From positions 20,092,860-20,156,859 of the forward strand of contig NC_092199.1 in NCBI RefSeq assembly GCF_043641665.1: a stretch of 64,000 bases of DNA. The letters run 5' to 3'. Source of the DNA: Enoplosus armatus. Lineage: Eukaryota > Chordata > Actinopteri > Centrarchiformes > Enoplosidae. Below the pieces are notes generated by a model. That model was not told the origin of the DNA and did not search any database. It saw only the letters and a list, made by a program, of their open reading frames with translations. This document shows, in pieces, positions 24,744 to 37,483 of this stretch. Each line of letters opens with the position of its first letter. The first letter of the stretch is position 1. Made by a program: the position numbers and the translations under genes.

Positions 24744-27144
24744 TGCTGCTGCAGCGACAAGAGACACGACCTGGAACACTTCACACACACGCACGCACGT
24801 AAAAAAAAAAGAAAGCCTGATACTTCGGCTCGGCTCGGCTGGCTCTCTGACTGAGTCTCTCTCACTTTTTGTTCACTTTTGTCTGGAGTCTGCACTGTAC
24901 TCTCCCCTCTCTCCTCCATCCACTTCTGACACAAACACACACACTCTGTCAAAGAACTTTGCCCTCCTAAAAGACATCCACATGCATGCATGAACACACG
25001 CACATGTGCCCACATTTCCTCCCCTCTCTCCGGACTGGCCTCCTTTCACTAAAACAATATCAAACTTTCTTCCCGTGCAGCTGCATTCCTGCTGAAGGGT
25101 CTGGAGCCAGAGAGGAAAAACTAGGTTTGCCACCTCCGGCCAGGCAGGCATAAGAAAGATAAGAAATATAAATATATCAATGACAAATTCATTATGACAC
25201 CATGGTTGAGATTACTGGTAACCCTATATCTCATACCGGATGGGTTTTAGCAGTAGTAGTAAATTAAGACACATTTGTAATAAATTCATCAACTACATCA
25301 ACCAACAAGCCGTCGTACCTGAAGCTTACTTCAGTTGCCTATTTACGCAGACACAGAACAATAGCATTCGTTAGGAGTCACGTTTATGGCAACAAGTCCA
25401 ATATTGGTGTAGTTATATATTAGTGAACAGTGGGTTCATAAGGTATATTTTTGCTGGAGACAGTTGTGCCCGCTGCGGCCCGAGAACGAGGTTGCCAAGG
25501 GCGACGAGACTGAACCTTAGCGGTAAAGTTGCGCTCGCCGTAAGAAGCAAAACAATGAGCTGAAAGACGCCAAAGCCCTCCACGGAGCCGAAGGGAACAA
25601 CCGCACCGGGAGGTCATGTTCTGTGGTTTCCCGTCTTGAGTTCACACATACCCATTTGATCCATTGTTAATAAGATCTTGTTGATTAGCGCAGCTTTGAA
25701 GCCATAAATTTCAATTTGAATTTTGGCATTGCCCAGCAGTATTATCAAAAAAGACACTGCAGTAGACAGCAATCCAAGTTCCGCTTGTTCCTCCACCAAT
25801 ATAGTCTGATTGCAGATTACAGCATGCTGGAATTTATTGTGCCATGACCTTTAAAATTATTACACCATCTGCCATCTACCTTTTTAAAAGAACAGGACCG
25901 ACACTAGCTTTTTTTTCATTATGTATTTTGCTGCAAATGGCTGCTAAATAGACCCTTAATCGTCCCTGATCTTTTCCACGGCTCTGCAGCAACGTAGGGG
26001 GAGTTACCGTAATGCCAGACCTTGGTTGAATACTTTTCCTAAGGCGTTTATGGTTAGTTTTAGCCTGAACCTTTTGCAGTTGGTACCAGATGGCCGTGAT
26101 CTGCCAAAACAGGACAAGATAATAAATAATGCAGGGACATTGAAACAATCGCGCGAGGCAGTCTGAAAGCAGTTTTCTTTTTTTTTTAGCATTCCTTGTG
26201 CAGTGAACTCCACCACTCTGGCACCTCAAGCCAGTTAAAACAAACACTCTGAACTGTAAGTGCTCTCCCACCCGGACCTGGTCACTACGTGGTACAGAGG
26301 CCAAAGATGAAAGGCAGGAGTGTTTAGGTGATCAGAGGCAGACGGTAATGTAAAGATGCGGCTGGTATACCGGCTGCACTTTATTGCTGGGGTAGAACTA
26401 GTCTTGAGACCTTCGCCCTTATCAGCTCACCAGTCGACCAGACTCACAGTTTAAACCCCTGACAGACTGACGTAAACACAACAATGCTCGGTACACACTG
26501 GGACATAAACTGATCCGGAGTTTTACGGTGGTAAGTGGCGAAGAGTGGTTTATATAAAATAAGGATCTATGAAAAATTAACTGATGCATTCAGTGAGTTT
26601 CTGATATAACTAATATAAGGTTCTGTGGCATAGTGAAAGGATCGAGCTTGAGGGCAGTTTACAGTTCATTTCATTTGGAAGGTACCTGAAACTAGTTCTG
26701 CTGCCAAGATTGGTGCACACATATGGGAATTGCTAAGGTTAGGTGATTAGACTGTTAAGAGTGTACTGTTGTTCAAACGAGAGAAGAGCTGTGAGGTAGC
26801 TTGGAAGCTAGTGGAGCTTTAGGTGGATATCATGACACAGTTATTCCTTAGGGTTTAACTGCTGACGTGATGATGGGGCAGCGTGACAGTACAAAGCGTC
26901 TCTGTGGTCAAGTGCAAACATAAAAGTCTTTTTGTAATGCCATATTCTTATATCAACAGTGGATCACGTGATTACGAGTAATGTGAAAGGGGTCAGTTGT
27001 AGTGATGAACCCAGTGAGCGTTATCGTCCTATTCCTATACTATTCCTAATAGCTTTTTTTTTTAGCAACTTTCAGCATTGTTTTGGTTTTAAAACCCGCA
27101 ACTTCACTGTTTTGATTTACTCTTGCTGCTCTCATCAGTGTTAA

Positions 27145-27470
27145 TTCCAGCAGATAAACTAATAAACCTATTACACACTACCTGACCAGCACCAAACAGC
27201 TGACAATGGTAGCAACTAGCTAGCAAACACAGTGGAGCATTTAGCAGCTGAAGCGAATAATTCCCTCAGAAGTTGGTGTAGACCAAAAACGAGTTCATAC
27301 ATGAATGCTAATGTTGCTCCCTGTCTTCTGGATGTGTCAATAAGCCACTGTTTGCTAACACCTTTGCTATATCAACTATATAAGGTGATAATTTGTGTGA
27401 AATGTTGTGTTTAGAAAGTCTTTCTGCTGTCCCCAAGGGGCCAAAACAATCAGTTAATGCAGCCTTGTTC
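27145..27470. repeat. Interspersed repeat, family C
   Basis: Well-preserved copy: 'gacaatggtagcaactagctagcaaacacagtggagcatttagcagctgaag', 'cagaagttggtgtagaccaaaaacgag', 'aatgctaatgttgctccctgtc', 'gtttagaaagtctttctgctgtccccaaggggccaaaac', 'ttaatgcagc'. Confidence 0.65.
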
Positions 27471-30400
27471 AATCTTTAATAATTTGGAGGTTAAACCTTG
27501 TACATGAAGCCAAAATCCGAAGTATTTGCACAACTCAATTGTAGTGAAATGGGCGCCATATAAAGTTTTAATGACAGGATAGTCAGAGACGAAGGAAGAT
27601 GCCGTGAATACAATGGATTTGGTCATTTAAAACAAGTATATGATTAAGAAGGGATATCAGGAAAGCATCAGAGGCAGACTGAACGTGAGTAACAGCGTGG
27701 GCTGGGCCATATGATATTGTGTCATAGGCATGGAAATGGACCCGGGTCCGTGTGTTGTCTGCACAGAATTCTTTACATTTCAAGGCCTTGTGATGGCCAT
27801 AAACACCCAAATGTAATGCATTTTCCAGAGCAACCAACCAACCTTGACCTAAACGCACCATCCAAAGCAAGTAATGTGTCCTGCAAAGCAGCAATTGCCC
27901 GCATGTATGCCTCATGCCACATTCAATCAGTATTTCTTTTATTCTTCTCCACACCTAACAAGATACCACTGGTGATTTCTGGCTTTACTTCCAAACCAAA
28001 ACAAGAAAATGTGGTTTCCTTCCCTGGAAAAACAGATGTGAGCTAATTTTCCGCAGTGAGATCTGAGGAAGAGGAGGTTTAAAAGGGAAAGCTGTGTTAC
28101 AGAAAGACAGGCAGAACACACACACGCACACAGAAAAACCTGTTGCTGCTTGAGCGCCGGTATCTGTGCAGTTGGAAAAGAGCCGTCATTAGCTCAGCTC
28201 TCTGAACCCTGACAGCGAGTTTACCCCTCAAATCTGACAAACTGTACAGTTTGTCAGCAGGGGAAATTAGACAGGGAAATGTGGTATCATCTTTCTTAAG
28301 TGTGCGGCGGTAATTGCCATGTTGTCCAAATAAGATTTAGGACATGTGTGTTTTAACCGCCATGAGGATCTGCCTGCTGACACACCTGAACTTCCTTTTG
28401 CCTATAGTCAGCTTAAAAACACAACATATTTACCTGTCAGTGCAGGATTTACCGTCGCACTCAACATCAATCTGCAGGCTGATGCCAAAAAAAAAAAAAG
28501 CAGAGGAAGATAAATGTGACACATCAATGGTTCACCTTTAGCAGGATCACAGGGATCAGCCGCTTAAGCCAGCGCCTATTGTTGAGACGGCGCAAAATGA
28601 AATGCTCCCTTTTGTTGCAGCGCAATCCCTCTTCGCGTGATGGATGCGAGCTACAGTTGAACAAAGTTTTCGTGTTTTGACTTGAAGCTCAGAGATGTTT
28701 GTCCGATCAAACCTGCAGAGCAAAAACAGACACGCTGCTCCTTTCCTCCCAGTAAAACAAACTTTCCAACTGTCTGATTCACGGCTCTGTAAAAACTGTT
28801 TCTAGTGACTTTCAAATATGACGTGTTTATTTCACATTTTTTCATTTCCCAAGAACCCCCCCCCCCCATCTTCTATTCCTGGCATTCCTAGTTTGAGTGG
28901 AGGTAACTGGGATATTAATCCTATGATCTCCATTCCTTTCTTTTATTTGAACAGCTGTTCACCATTTCAACTCCTCTTCACACCTGCTACTGGCTACAGA
29001 CCCGTGTACATTATCCCACTCGGTGTCCACATTACACAAAGTCTGGATCCTGGCTCAACGCTTTGCATAATGTCCAATTGTGAGTTTGTTGGTTTTGAGG
29101 CTGTAACTGTCTTGACACTGAAAAACCTCATAAACCAGCATGTTATTTTTTTTTTAGCAAGCTGCAGATTCTCTACAAGGAGGAGCTGTTCAGTTATTAT
29201 TAGGGCAGTTGCGACCTGCCAAACTGCGCCACCTATAGAAGTGCGGCATTAGCGGTTAGCATAGCCCTGGTTCCCCCTACAAAAAGCCAAGGCAATCACC
29301 AGAAGTAAAAGCTAATGTTAGGCTATAAACAAACTACACCATGGTCGCATTACATCACCGCCACTAAACTTCCAACTTGTAAGAGAATATAGATAGATAT
29401 AGATATATAGGTAGATAAATGTGGAGTATAAACACATGATATTACCACCTACACGCAAAGAAAGTAATGGCTGCTGCAAGATCGACATGTGACGCGGGCA
29501 AGGAGTGTTATAGCTGCATCTGCCGTTAGCCTTGTTTGTGTTTAAGGTTCTACATTTAATGGCCTGGTCACAGAAAAAGACTATTCACAAGGCTAGTTGG
29601 TAACAAAACTGCCGTAGCTGACGAGCTAACTGCCCAGGAACATGGCCCTCCATTCGCTCAAAAGGCACCACTGTCAAGATGGTTGGTCGAAGGCACAAAT
29701 TTGCTTGTCAAAGTTCGTCCCTGCTAACTGTTCTGAAATGCTGTTGCGATCGGCTCCAAACACCAAATGTTAGCTAAACCAAGTAAGAGAAATAAAACAT
29801 ACTTTTTTTCTTTTCTTCCACTGTGAGCCCTTCCCAGTATGCAGCAAAAACATCTCCCGCAGAATCGAGGGTTTGAAATTGGCTGGACCTGGTTTTGGTG
29901 CATCACATCAATCACATAGAGCATTCCTGTTTCTGCTCGGTTGCTGTTCTGCATTTCTGCAGAGGAGTGTTTTTGTGCTGTACAGCGTAACTCCAAACTC
30001 CAGTGTGCGCAAACTGCTCCCAGGTGAATGGACTGGTTGGGTGAAGCCCGGCCTCTGGCTGAACTCTGGATCCAGGTCATGGAGGAAGGCCCGGCCAGCC
30101 TTTGATCACTGGAGCACCTCACAGTTCACTTGCACTTACGTGGCTGACTGGCTGCAGGTCAGGTACAATAACACCAGCGCACAAATCATATCAATGACAT
30201 GATTGTTGTAAGGTAATTATACTGTAACTGTTGGCATTATAAGCGCAGGGGAGGGTTCTGGTCTCGTCAGTGCCAGTTACTGTCCTGATAGAGTGCCGAT
30301 TGAAATACCTGACATATTTGGACTGCAGCACAAGTAGATTAGAGACAACACTGACTGTGGTTATGTTGAATATAACAGACCTAAACATGGTATTATCTGT

Positions 30401-31219
30401 GAATCACTGGGATTCCTTTCAATTTAGCACCTTTCAAATGAATCACGAGATAAGACGCGCACAAAGTATTTTCTTTGACCCCCTAATGATGGCCCACATG
30501 CAGCATCATCAAAGGAGAAAAAAACCCACACAGCTTTTCATCATGCCCATGTTGGCTGACCCAGCTGAAGACACAGAGGGAGACAAGAGCAAGAGATCCA
30601 TCTGAAAGAGCCATCACGGTCTGCTCAGTCACACAGTCATATATCATAGACAGACAGATAACATGCAAGACACAGCGCAGGGGCTCGTCATCGGAAATTG
30701 GACTGAAATATTGGAGGACAGTCGGTGTAATAGAGGTTGTTCAGGTTGTAACACTTGTAACCCCCCTGACACGGAAATACTTCTTAGCTGCAAAAAGAGA
30801 CTTTCCCTTCTCACATTGTCTCATTGGAATCATTTTTAAAGGTCTAAAGAGGTGAAACTAACCAGTGTGTTACAAAAAATGTGCAAAATTTGGGGAGAAG
30901 AATTAGGTTTGTTTTTTTGAATTAACAAATGAATGAATTCTTAAGGAGGTCCAATGGTTGCTTTAGTTCCCATGATGGTCCAAATCTTGAAACACTGAAT
31001 TATTGTAATGTTTGGCATGAAAGTTGTAACATGAATTATAATATTATACAAAATATAGATGTATTTAGCGCTACAATGTCCTGAAAACCTTCCAGCCAGA
31101 ACTGATATGAATGCAAGGTGTCTCCCTAAACATCTTCTCCTTGTCGCTTACTAATTATTTTTCGGTCGCATTGGAAACATGGAACTTCCTTAAGGAGGCT
31201 GATGGAAATGTAAAATGAA

Positions 31220-31719
31220 TAGCTTAGCTTAGCTTAGCTTAACATAAAGAGTGGAAGCAGCTAGCCCTTTCGACGAACCAAAAAATCCGACTGCCAACGT
31301 CTCTTAAACAAAGGAGATGTAACTTGATAATTGGTGAGGCTAATCCGGGTGCCGGGCACTGTGACTTCCAGGAACGGAGGTGTGAGGTCGAGCGGAGGTT
31401 CCAAGAAGTCACCGGGGCTGGCTGCCGCTGCCCGCCAAGAAACACTTTCAGCACTCCTCCGTTGTGTTTAGATTAAACAAACATACATGCAAAACGTTCA
31501 TTAGTCGGTTTTAGAGGTGTGGGTAGGCGTCATTTGACCTTTTGTGCAAAGCCAGGCTAGCTGTTTCCATCTATTTCCAGTCTTTACGCTAAGCTAAGCT
31601 AAGCGCACGCTGGCCGCAGCCTTATTTACCAGACAGACATGAGAGTGGCATTGATTTTCTCATCCAACTCTTGGCTAGAAAAGAGAATTATTTCCCATCA
31701 TTTTGAACTATTCCTTTAA
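31220..31719. repeat. Family A element with inverted ends
   Basis: The left end has 'agcttagcttagcttagcttaacataaagagtggaagcagctagcc'. The right end has its inverse, 'ggctagctgtttccatctatttccagtctttacgctaagctaagctaagcg', then 'gacatgagagtggcattgattttctcatcc' and 'ttgaactattcctttaa'. The ends are complementary, as in a non-autonomous DNA transposon. The left end is shorter than in the 36.8-kb copy. Confidence 0.6.
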
Positions 31720-32292
31720 GCCCTCTTTTTAACCTCCACGAATGCAGCTTTCCTGTCAGCTGTACTTCAGAAACGTTTCACTGTTGTAGTGCTTTCTGAT
31801 CCTTATCTGTGTTTGAATTCCTCTGTAGTGTGTGTGTGTGTGTGTGTGTGTGGTCAGAGGCCAGTGTATGACAACAACCCTGTAAAACTGATCCACTGAC
31901 AGCTGGAACTATAGGATTTTATACTTCTGCAGAAACCAGAAAATCCGAAAAGTAATTCACATAACACAGATGCTGCGCGTCGGCGGCACATTACAGCAGC
32001 CACCTACGGTGCAAATGCATGATCCCGCACACTCTGACGCCCCCTGTTGAAAAAGCAAAGCTCCTCTTTCTGAGAGGCGAGGGCCCTGCAGTGAGGAGCT
32101 GGAGAGCACAGTGACGGAGACTGACGGAGAGGGAACCAACCGGGAAGAACGTACGCGGAGATAAAGACTAAAGATGGAACTAGGGAAAGGGAAGGAGTGA
32201 AAACACAGAGAGAGAGAGAGAGAAACCAAGGAGGGGGAAAAAAAGAAAAAGTGGGGGGTGGGGTGTCAGAGGAGGAGAGGCAGGTCTCTTAC

Positions 32293-32376
32293 ATGTGCCA
32301 GGGGTCTGCCGTGCAGAGCGATGGTGGGTCTGTACTGGTGGAAGTCAGTCTGGATCACACACACTCTCTTCTCCAT
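32293..32376 (-). CDS. Candidate first coding exon of the myosin-rod-like gene
   Basis: Minus strand, ATG at 32,376, 28 codons, donor 'GCACAT|gtaaga' (strong consensus), phase 0. It encodes MEKRVCVIQTDFHQYRPTIA then LHGRPLAH. An upstream stop (TGA) precedes the ATG in the 5' UTR. The phase fits the polyQ exon at 24,702, so this is the simplest 5' start of the long rod isoform. I do not recognise the peptide and it is not part of a myosin motor. It sits in a CA/GT-rich block. The link to the rod gene is inferred from strand, order and phase only; it could be the first exon of an unrelated minus-strand gene. Confidence 0.45.
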
Positions 32377-32479
32377 CCTCACAGCTCACAGCCGCCCATG
32401 CTGTCTTCACCCGAGCGGGCTCTGGGGAGGAAGTGAAGCATGTGCTGTGTGTGCGCGCTCTCTTGAGAGACGGAGGGGG

Positions 32480-32746
32480 TGTGTGTGTGTGTGTGTGTGA
32501 GAAAGTGTGTTACGCCTGCTACCTGACCCCGAGAGAGGGAGGGAGGTGACGAGCAAAAAGAAAACACGAACCAGCTTGAACAGCCCCCCCCCCCACACAC
32601 ACACACACACACACACCACACCACACACACGTGCATACACACACCTCTCCTCCCTCCTGCCTGAAGCCACACACCACTTTCTGACAGCACTACAACACGG
32701 GGAGACAGACTGCCAGCCTCCAGCAGAACAATATGCAACCCCCACC

Positions 32747-32806
<60 letters not shown>
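32480..32806. repeat. Cluster of (GT)n/(CA)n microsatellites
   Basis: Three tracts just upstream of the candidate first exon (minus sense): GT at about 32,480-32,499, CA at about 32,594-32,617 and a nearly perfect CA run of about 30 units at 32,748-32,806. Alternating purine-pyrimidine sequence of this length can take up Z-DNA. Confidence 0.85.
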
Positions 32807-32807
<1 letters not shown>

Positions 32808-33126
32808 CATCTTAAAAAAAGGACATTCCAGAGAAATAACACTCCAAAGCGGGCTAATTTGCAACCAAAATATGTCAAACACAATTCACAGAGGACTGAA
32901 TTTGACGACTTCCTTCTTTTGGTAGCTGAAAAAAGGGAAAATAAAAGCTTTTTGCACTAAAATAAGACTAGGAAGTATAAAATGTTAAATCAGGTAAAAC
33001 ATATACCATCATTACCTAATTCAGTGTTACTTTTCTTCAGTAAAAGTACTTTATACTGTAAGTGCACAGTAGAAAAAAAACTGCTTTCAAAATGTCAGTT
33101 ATTATCAACTAAATTAACTGTACTGC

Positions 33127-33480
33127 ACCCCCCCCCCCCCCCTTCAGGTTTCTGGCTCTCACAATCTCTCAGGACCTAAAGTGGGTGTCCAACATGGACT
33201 CCATCATCAAGGAGGCCCAGCAGAGGATGTGCTTCCTGTGCCAGCTCAGGTCCAGGTCCAGTTCTAGTCTTCGATCATCTGGTCTGTCCTCTGCACATCC
33301 ATCACAGTGTGGTCAGCGACGGTCAGGACGTCCACCTGCCCTCCATTCAGGACTCAGCACATCTCCGGAGTCAGGGAAACAGGCAGGAAACACCCCTTGC
33401 GGGATCCATCACAGACTGGACACAACTGGTTCCAACTTCTCCCCTCTGGTAGGTGCTGCAGGGCTCTGTGCGCCAAGACA
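33127..33480 (+). mobile_element. LINE reverse-transcriptase C-terminal remnant
   Basis: Begins at a poly-C run. It then encodes, across shifted frames, motifs of the C-terminal part of a fish LINE ORF2: 'DLKWVSNMDSIIKEAQQRM.FL.QLR', then 'SITVWSATVR', then 'HPLRDPSQTGHNWFQLLPSG' with 'R.CRALCAKTD'. The order matches LINE proteins of the Rex/CR1 kind, where a DP.H....F.LLPSGRRYR motif closes the ORF. Frameshifts and an internal deletion make it a dead fragment. Confidence 0.65.
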
Positions 33481-33819
33481 GATATGCTGTATATATATAT
33501 ATATGTGTGTATCCATGCATATACTGCACATAACCACCCACCTCATGTATATCCATGCAATATTTGTTCCTTTGCACTCTTTGTATTGTCTATATTATAT
33601 TATATTGTTGCAGTTAACAACAGAAAGCTGACTTTTAATGTTGTAGCTGGTTGCAGTGGAGCCACTTTATGCTACCTTATACATTATTATGTAGTTTAAC
33701 CTACAGCAATGTGAGTGCAATGAGTGCATCAAGTCCAAGTACCTCAAAGTAATTGCTAGCATTAATAACTGATAATACAAAATAACCTGTAAAACACAAT
33801 CCGATCCAAATGTAAACTG

Positions 33820-33890
33820 TCTGCAGCCATGCTAGCAGCTCTGCCAGGCTGTGTTTAGGCACAGTGGTGCTTTGAGCTAAATGCTAACGA
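33820..33890. repeat. Family B fragment
   Basis: 'gccatgctagcagctctgccaggctgtgtttaggcacagtggtgctttgagctaaatgctaac' matches the 19.2-kb and 37.2-kb copies. Confidence 0.6.
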
Positions 33891-35189
33891 CACTAGTCCC
33901 ATATAGCAAGCTTCCCCTATAATTTGTTTGGGTTTGTTGCTGTCAATAAGTTATGAGGTTTGTGTTTGTGTGCATTTTAATGACTGTAGTGGGCCTGGGA
34001 AGTCAACGAGCTCTACGGCATCACGAAGTCCCTCCAACAACCACAAGGGGCAGGTTGTACAAAAAGACAAAATGTGCCGAGGCAGTATTTTGTTAAAGCC
34101 TGTGAAATCAAATTATTCATGTGGAATTAGCAGGCCTCAGAAAGGGATTCATCAAATAATGAGCCGCTCTTAATTCTTAACCCTTCCCTTTTCATTTCCC
34201 TGGTTGTCTGCCTGCATGTGCCAATGTGTCAGTTAGCCATCTCCCCACTAAAGATCTGTGGCATCCACTGGCTGCAGGCGGGAGGAAGTCATGCGCAAAA
34301 TGATATGTTTACCTTACAACAGAGGGAAAATGACAGCAGAGGGTAATTTATCTTGTTTCATCTCGGAGGGAGGAGGGGGCATGAAGGGAACGGGTCATTT
34401 CAGTTTTTAATCAGGCCGGCGGTGGAAACTTGGGATTTTTTTTACCAGGCTTATTGTCTGACAGGGGATCAGATGACGGTTGGCTTTGAGTGGAGCGGAT
34501 GTCAGCATGTGTGAGGTGCTCAAGAATTTGACCTCAAAGAAAGAAAAAAAAACCTGCACTGTATGTCAAAGTCAATTTATTCTTTACCTGTACATACGGT
34601 ATGAAGTTTCCCCCAGCAGTGTCGCACCTCTGCAGGTCATAGCTAGGTTTCCATTTAGGTCCACGGCTACATCCACAGAGAAAAGGCCAATATTTGAGCA
34701 CTTCCTGTGATTTTAAGATGTTTCTACGGTGATGTCAAAGTATTTACACCCACACATCATTGTGTTGTAGATTCAATTTTACATTTATGTATATATATCC
34801 ATATTTACCACCAACTCCTGAGAAAAATACATGTAGTGTACCTTTGCATGGGCTAAAAAGAGGGGACTTTTGAGTAGCGCAGCTTTTAATAGAATTCTAT
34901 TTCTTCCATTTAGAATTTAAAGCTACATGCTATATTGGCAAAGGATCAAATGTAAAGTGTGATGTAAAAAGGGATCACTTGGAGTTGGTGGAAACCAAAA
35001 CAAGAGCTTAAAGGAGAATGAACGTCGGCCTTGCAGGTGGCCAGAAACAGCGACTGCTTGATTGATTGTTTTGCCGGCACGTTCGCGGGACCAACTAGCG
35101 TCTAACGTGATAATATGTCAATCAAAGGGCTTCTTTTTAGCTCCCCAAGTGGCAGAAAAAGGGGGGTAGCTAGTAGTAATAACCCAACT

Positions 35190-35577
35190 TTAGGAGTTCC
35201 CCTCAGCTGTATGGAGCGTTCAAGTGTGACTGTTTTTGTTTTACCGGCGGCTAACTTTTGTGTTTTCAGTAAAAAAGCCGACAATGTTAGCGACTAGCTC
35301 GAGAACCGAGTGGAGCATTTAGCAGCTACAGAGTTATATATTTCACTCAGCGTTGAGAAAAGCTTAAAAAAAAGAAGAAGAGTGGACTCACATTCATCAG
35401 GTGACGAGAAACACGACTCTAGCTGAATGCTAATCTTGCGTCGTCTGCCGAGCAAGTGTGCGGCCGTCTGCTAGCAGGTTAGCCACGTCAACTTTATGAG
35501 GCGACAACCCGTCATCGTTGCGTTTCAGAGCTCGTTGCGCTGCCTCCAAGTGGCCGAACCGATTAATGCCGCTTCAA
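35190..35577. repeat. Interspersed repeat, family C
   Basis: 'gttagcgactagctcgagaaccgagtggagcatttagcagctacagag', 'aatgctaatcttgcgtc', 'ctccaagtggccgaaccgattaatgccgc'. A shorter related piece lies at about 34,980-35,060. Confidence 0.6.
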
Positions 35578-36787
35578 AATGTCCATCCGTCCTGTTGCTT
35601 GTTGCGCTTCAAATGAAATCTCACCGATATCAGAGCATTTCCTTTGTCTATCTCTGACAACTAAACAGTCTCACCTCTTATTTAAACATTATGAGCGTCA
35701 GTACTTGGTGGGGGGGGAAGCAAGTGTACTTAAAAGTGACAGTTTCCCAGGCTGCCTTTTCCAAACCAACTCCTACCTTCTCGAACAACTAATGACCCAA
35801 CGAAAGAGCTATTACCAATCAGGCCCTTACTTTGAGCCCTTTCACGGAGCACTTGTTCCTGTGAGAGGAGCTTTTCTGATTCAAGAGGAATTGCTCCATT
35901 GCACCCTTAGCGTTCTTGTAGAGCTTATCTTTGGCAGGGATTTACTCTGGCGGGACGCCACATCTCAGAGAAAGCCACCTACTGTAGGGAGGGTGGTCGC
36001 CCGTGGACAACCACAGACACAACCACCGCGAATGCATCACCACATAACCCCCGAGAAATGCTGCAAACCACTGACTCTCGGCTAAAGCAAACATACCGTA
36101 AGAGTGCACCCTTTGTGTTTTTTACATCTGTGGTGACAATTAGGGGATTTCATCTGACCCATCCGCCTTGCTGTGGGCTAAATGCACAACACGGTAAAGT
36201 ACAGAGCTGCTCCTGTCAGAACATAAAAGTAAACTTATTTCAGGATCGTAAGGTGCAGTGAAAAACACTTTTCCATGAAGCAGCAGGATAACCACTGGCT
36301 TTTACCTGTTAATTGCAGTAATCCAGCTGCCTTCTATCAGAGTGTAATTATAGACTTTTTTTTGTTGTGTATGTACCCACTGACTACTGTATACGCAGCT
36401 GTCTCCTGGGTGCAGATCCAGGATCAGCTATCCTTTTGCCACTGTAAGAAGAGGCAAAGAAGAGAGAGAGGGGCCGATTTTGATCTGGAATCAGAGTTAT
36501 GAGAGGGCACCTCGGCTCCCTTTGTCCTGCTCCAGCTTGTTCGCGGCTGTGCATGACACATGTTTATGGAATTTGATTAATTAAAGGTTCGAGTTGGCAG
36601 CCGAATCTTGACATAAAGATTACAACTTTGGCACCTAAAAAAAGAGAGGGGGGGTGGGCCCTTGTTATCAGCCATGTTATGTGCATCGGATGACACTTCA
36701 CACATATTGTGGTCTAAATTCACAAAGGCATTAAAGGGATCGCGCTACACGCTATCAAGCGAGGAGGCAGGTCTCTAATAGTGGAGT

Positions 36788-37483
36788 TAAAGGAATAGGC
36801 TAACATTTTGGGAAATATTGAGAAGATCAATACCACTCTGTATGTTAAATATGAAGCTACGGCCAGCAGCCATTCAGCTTAGCTTAGCATTAAGACTGGA
36901 ACGGGGAAGCAGGTAGCCTGGAAACGCAACTGACCTACCAGCACCCCTGAAGTACACTAATGAACAACTCTGGATCTGTACCTTGGTTTATGACCAAATC
37001 ATTCCCGCCAGCCTCAGCTTTACTTTGTGCCCAGTGCTAATTAGCGAATGGCGCCGTGCTAACACTTTAAACTAGGATGGTGAACATTGTGAACATTATA
37101 CCTGCTAAACATCAGCACGTTAGCGTTGTCATTGTGAGCATGTTAGCATGCTGACGTTAGCGTTTAACCCAAAGCACCGCTGCGCATAAGTACAGCCACA
37201 CATGAGCTGCTAGCATGGCTATAGACCCTGAGTCGTGCTACACTTCAGTTTTTGCACAAGTTAAACGAACGAGATGTCAGGTGTTAATTGAGCGTTGGGA
37301 GTTGCTGATAGGTGATTTGTTGCTTTTGCACAGATCCATGCTAGTTTGTTTCCAGTCTTTATGCTAAGCTAAGCTATCAACTGCTTGCTTTAGCTTCATA
37401 TTTACTTGACAGACATAGGAGTGGTATCCATCCTCTCACCGAAGTCTTGGCAAGAAGACAAAAATGTTGAACGATTGCTTTAT
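36788..37483. mobile_element. Family A element with long inverted ends; family B inside
   Basis: Left end: 'taaaggaataggctaacattttgggaaa..., taccactctgtatgt, aaatatgaagct, agcttagcttagcattaagactggaa'. The right end is its inverse: 'tttccagtctttatgctaagctaagct, agcttcatattta, gacagacataggagtggtat, ttgttgaacgattgcttta'. The arms extend over about 100 bp each. Family B sequence (about 37,020-37,235: 'gtgctaattagcgaatggcgccgtgctaac...catgttagcatgctgacgttagcg...gagctgctagcatgg') fills part of the interior. There is no open frame, so it is a non-autonomous DNA element (MITE-like). Confidence 0.65.

Larger units (their letters stand above)
24740..32292. other. Intron with repeats, no supported exon
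   Basis: I found no further coiled-coil exon or motor-domain exon between the start exon at 32.3 kb and the polyQ exon at 24.6 kb. The interval holds family A and C repeats, a C run near 28,858, a (GT)n tract at about 31,829-31,851 and AT-rich unique sequence. Confidence 0.5.

Noticed and set aside
24440..25015. Frames of 120-130 codons on both strands
   Set aside because: They run through (TG)n and CTG repeats and are shadows of the polyQ exon and the microsatellite.
28818..29252. Plus-strand frame of 144 codons
   Set aside because: Starts at a poly-C run, shows no motifs and is not flanked by convincing splice sites.
32379..32882. Long minus-strand frame (about 167 codons) rich in Val-Cys
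   Set aside because: It is a translation of CA/GT microsatellites; no protein-like composition.
35579..36085. Plus-strand frame of 168 codons
   Set aside because: No recognisable motif and no coding bias; it begins in a family C repeat and lacks support as a gene.
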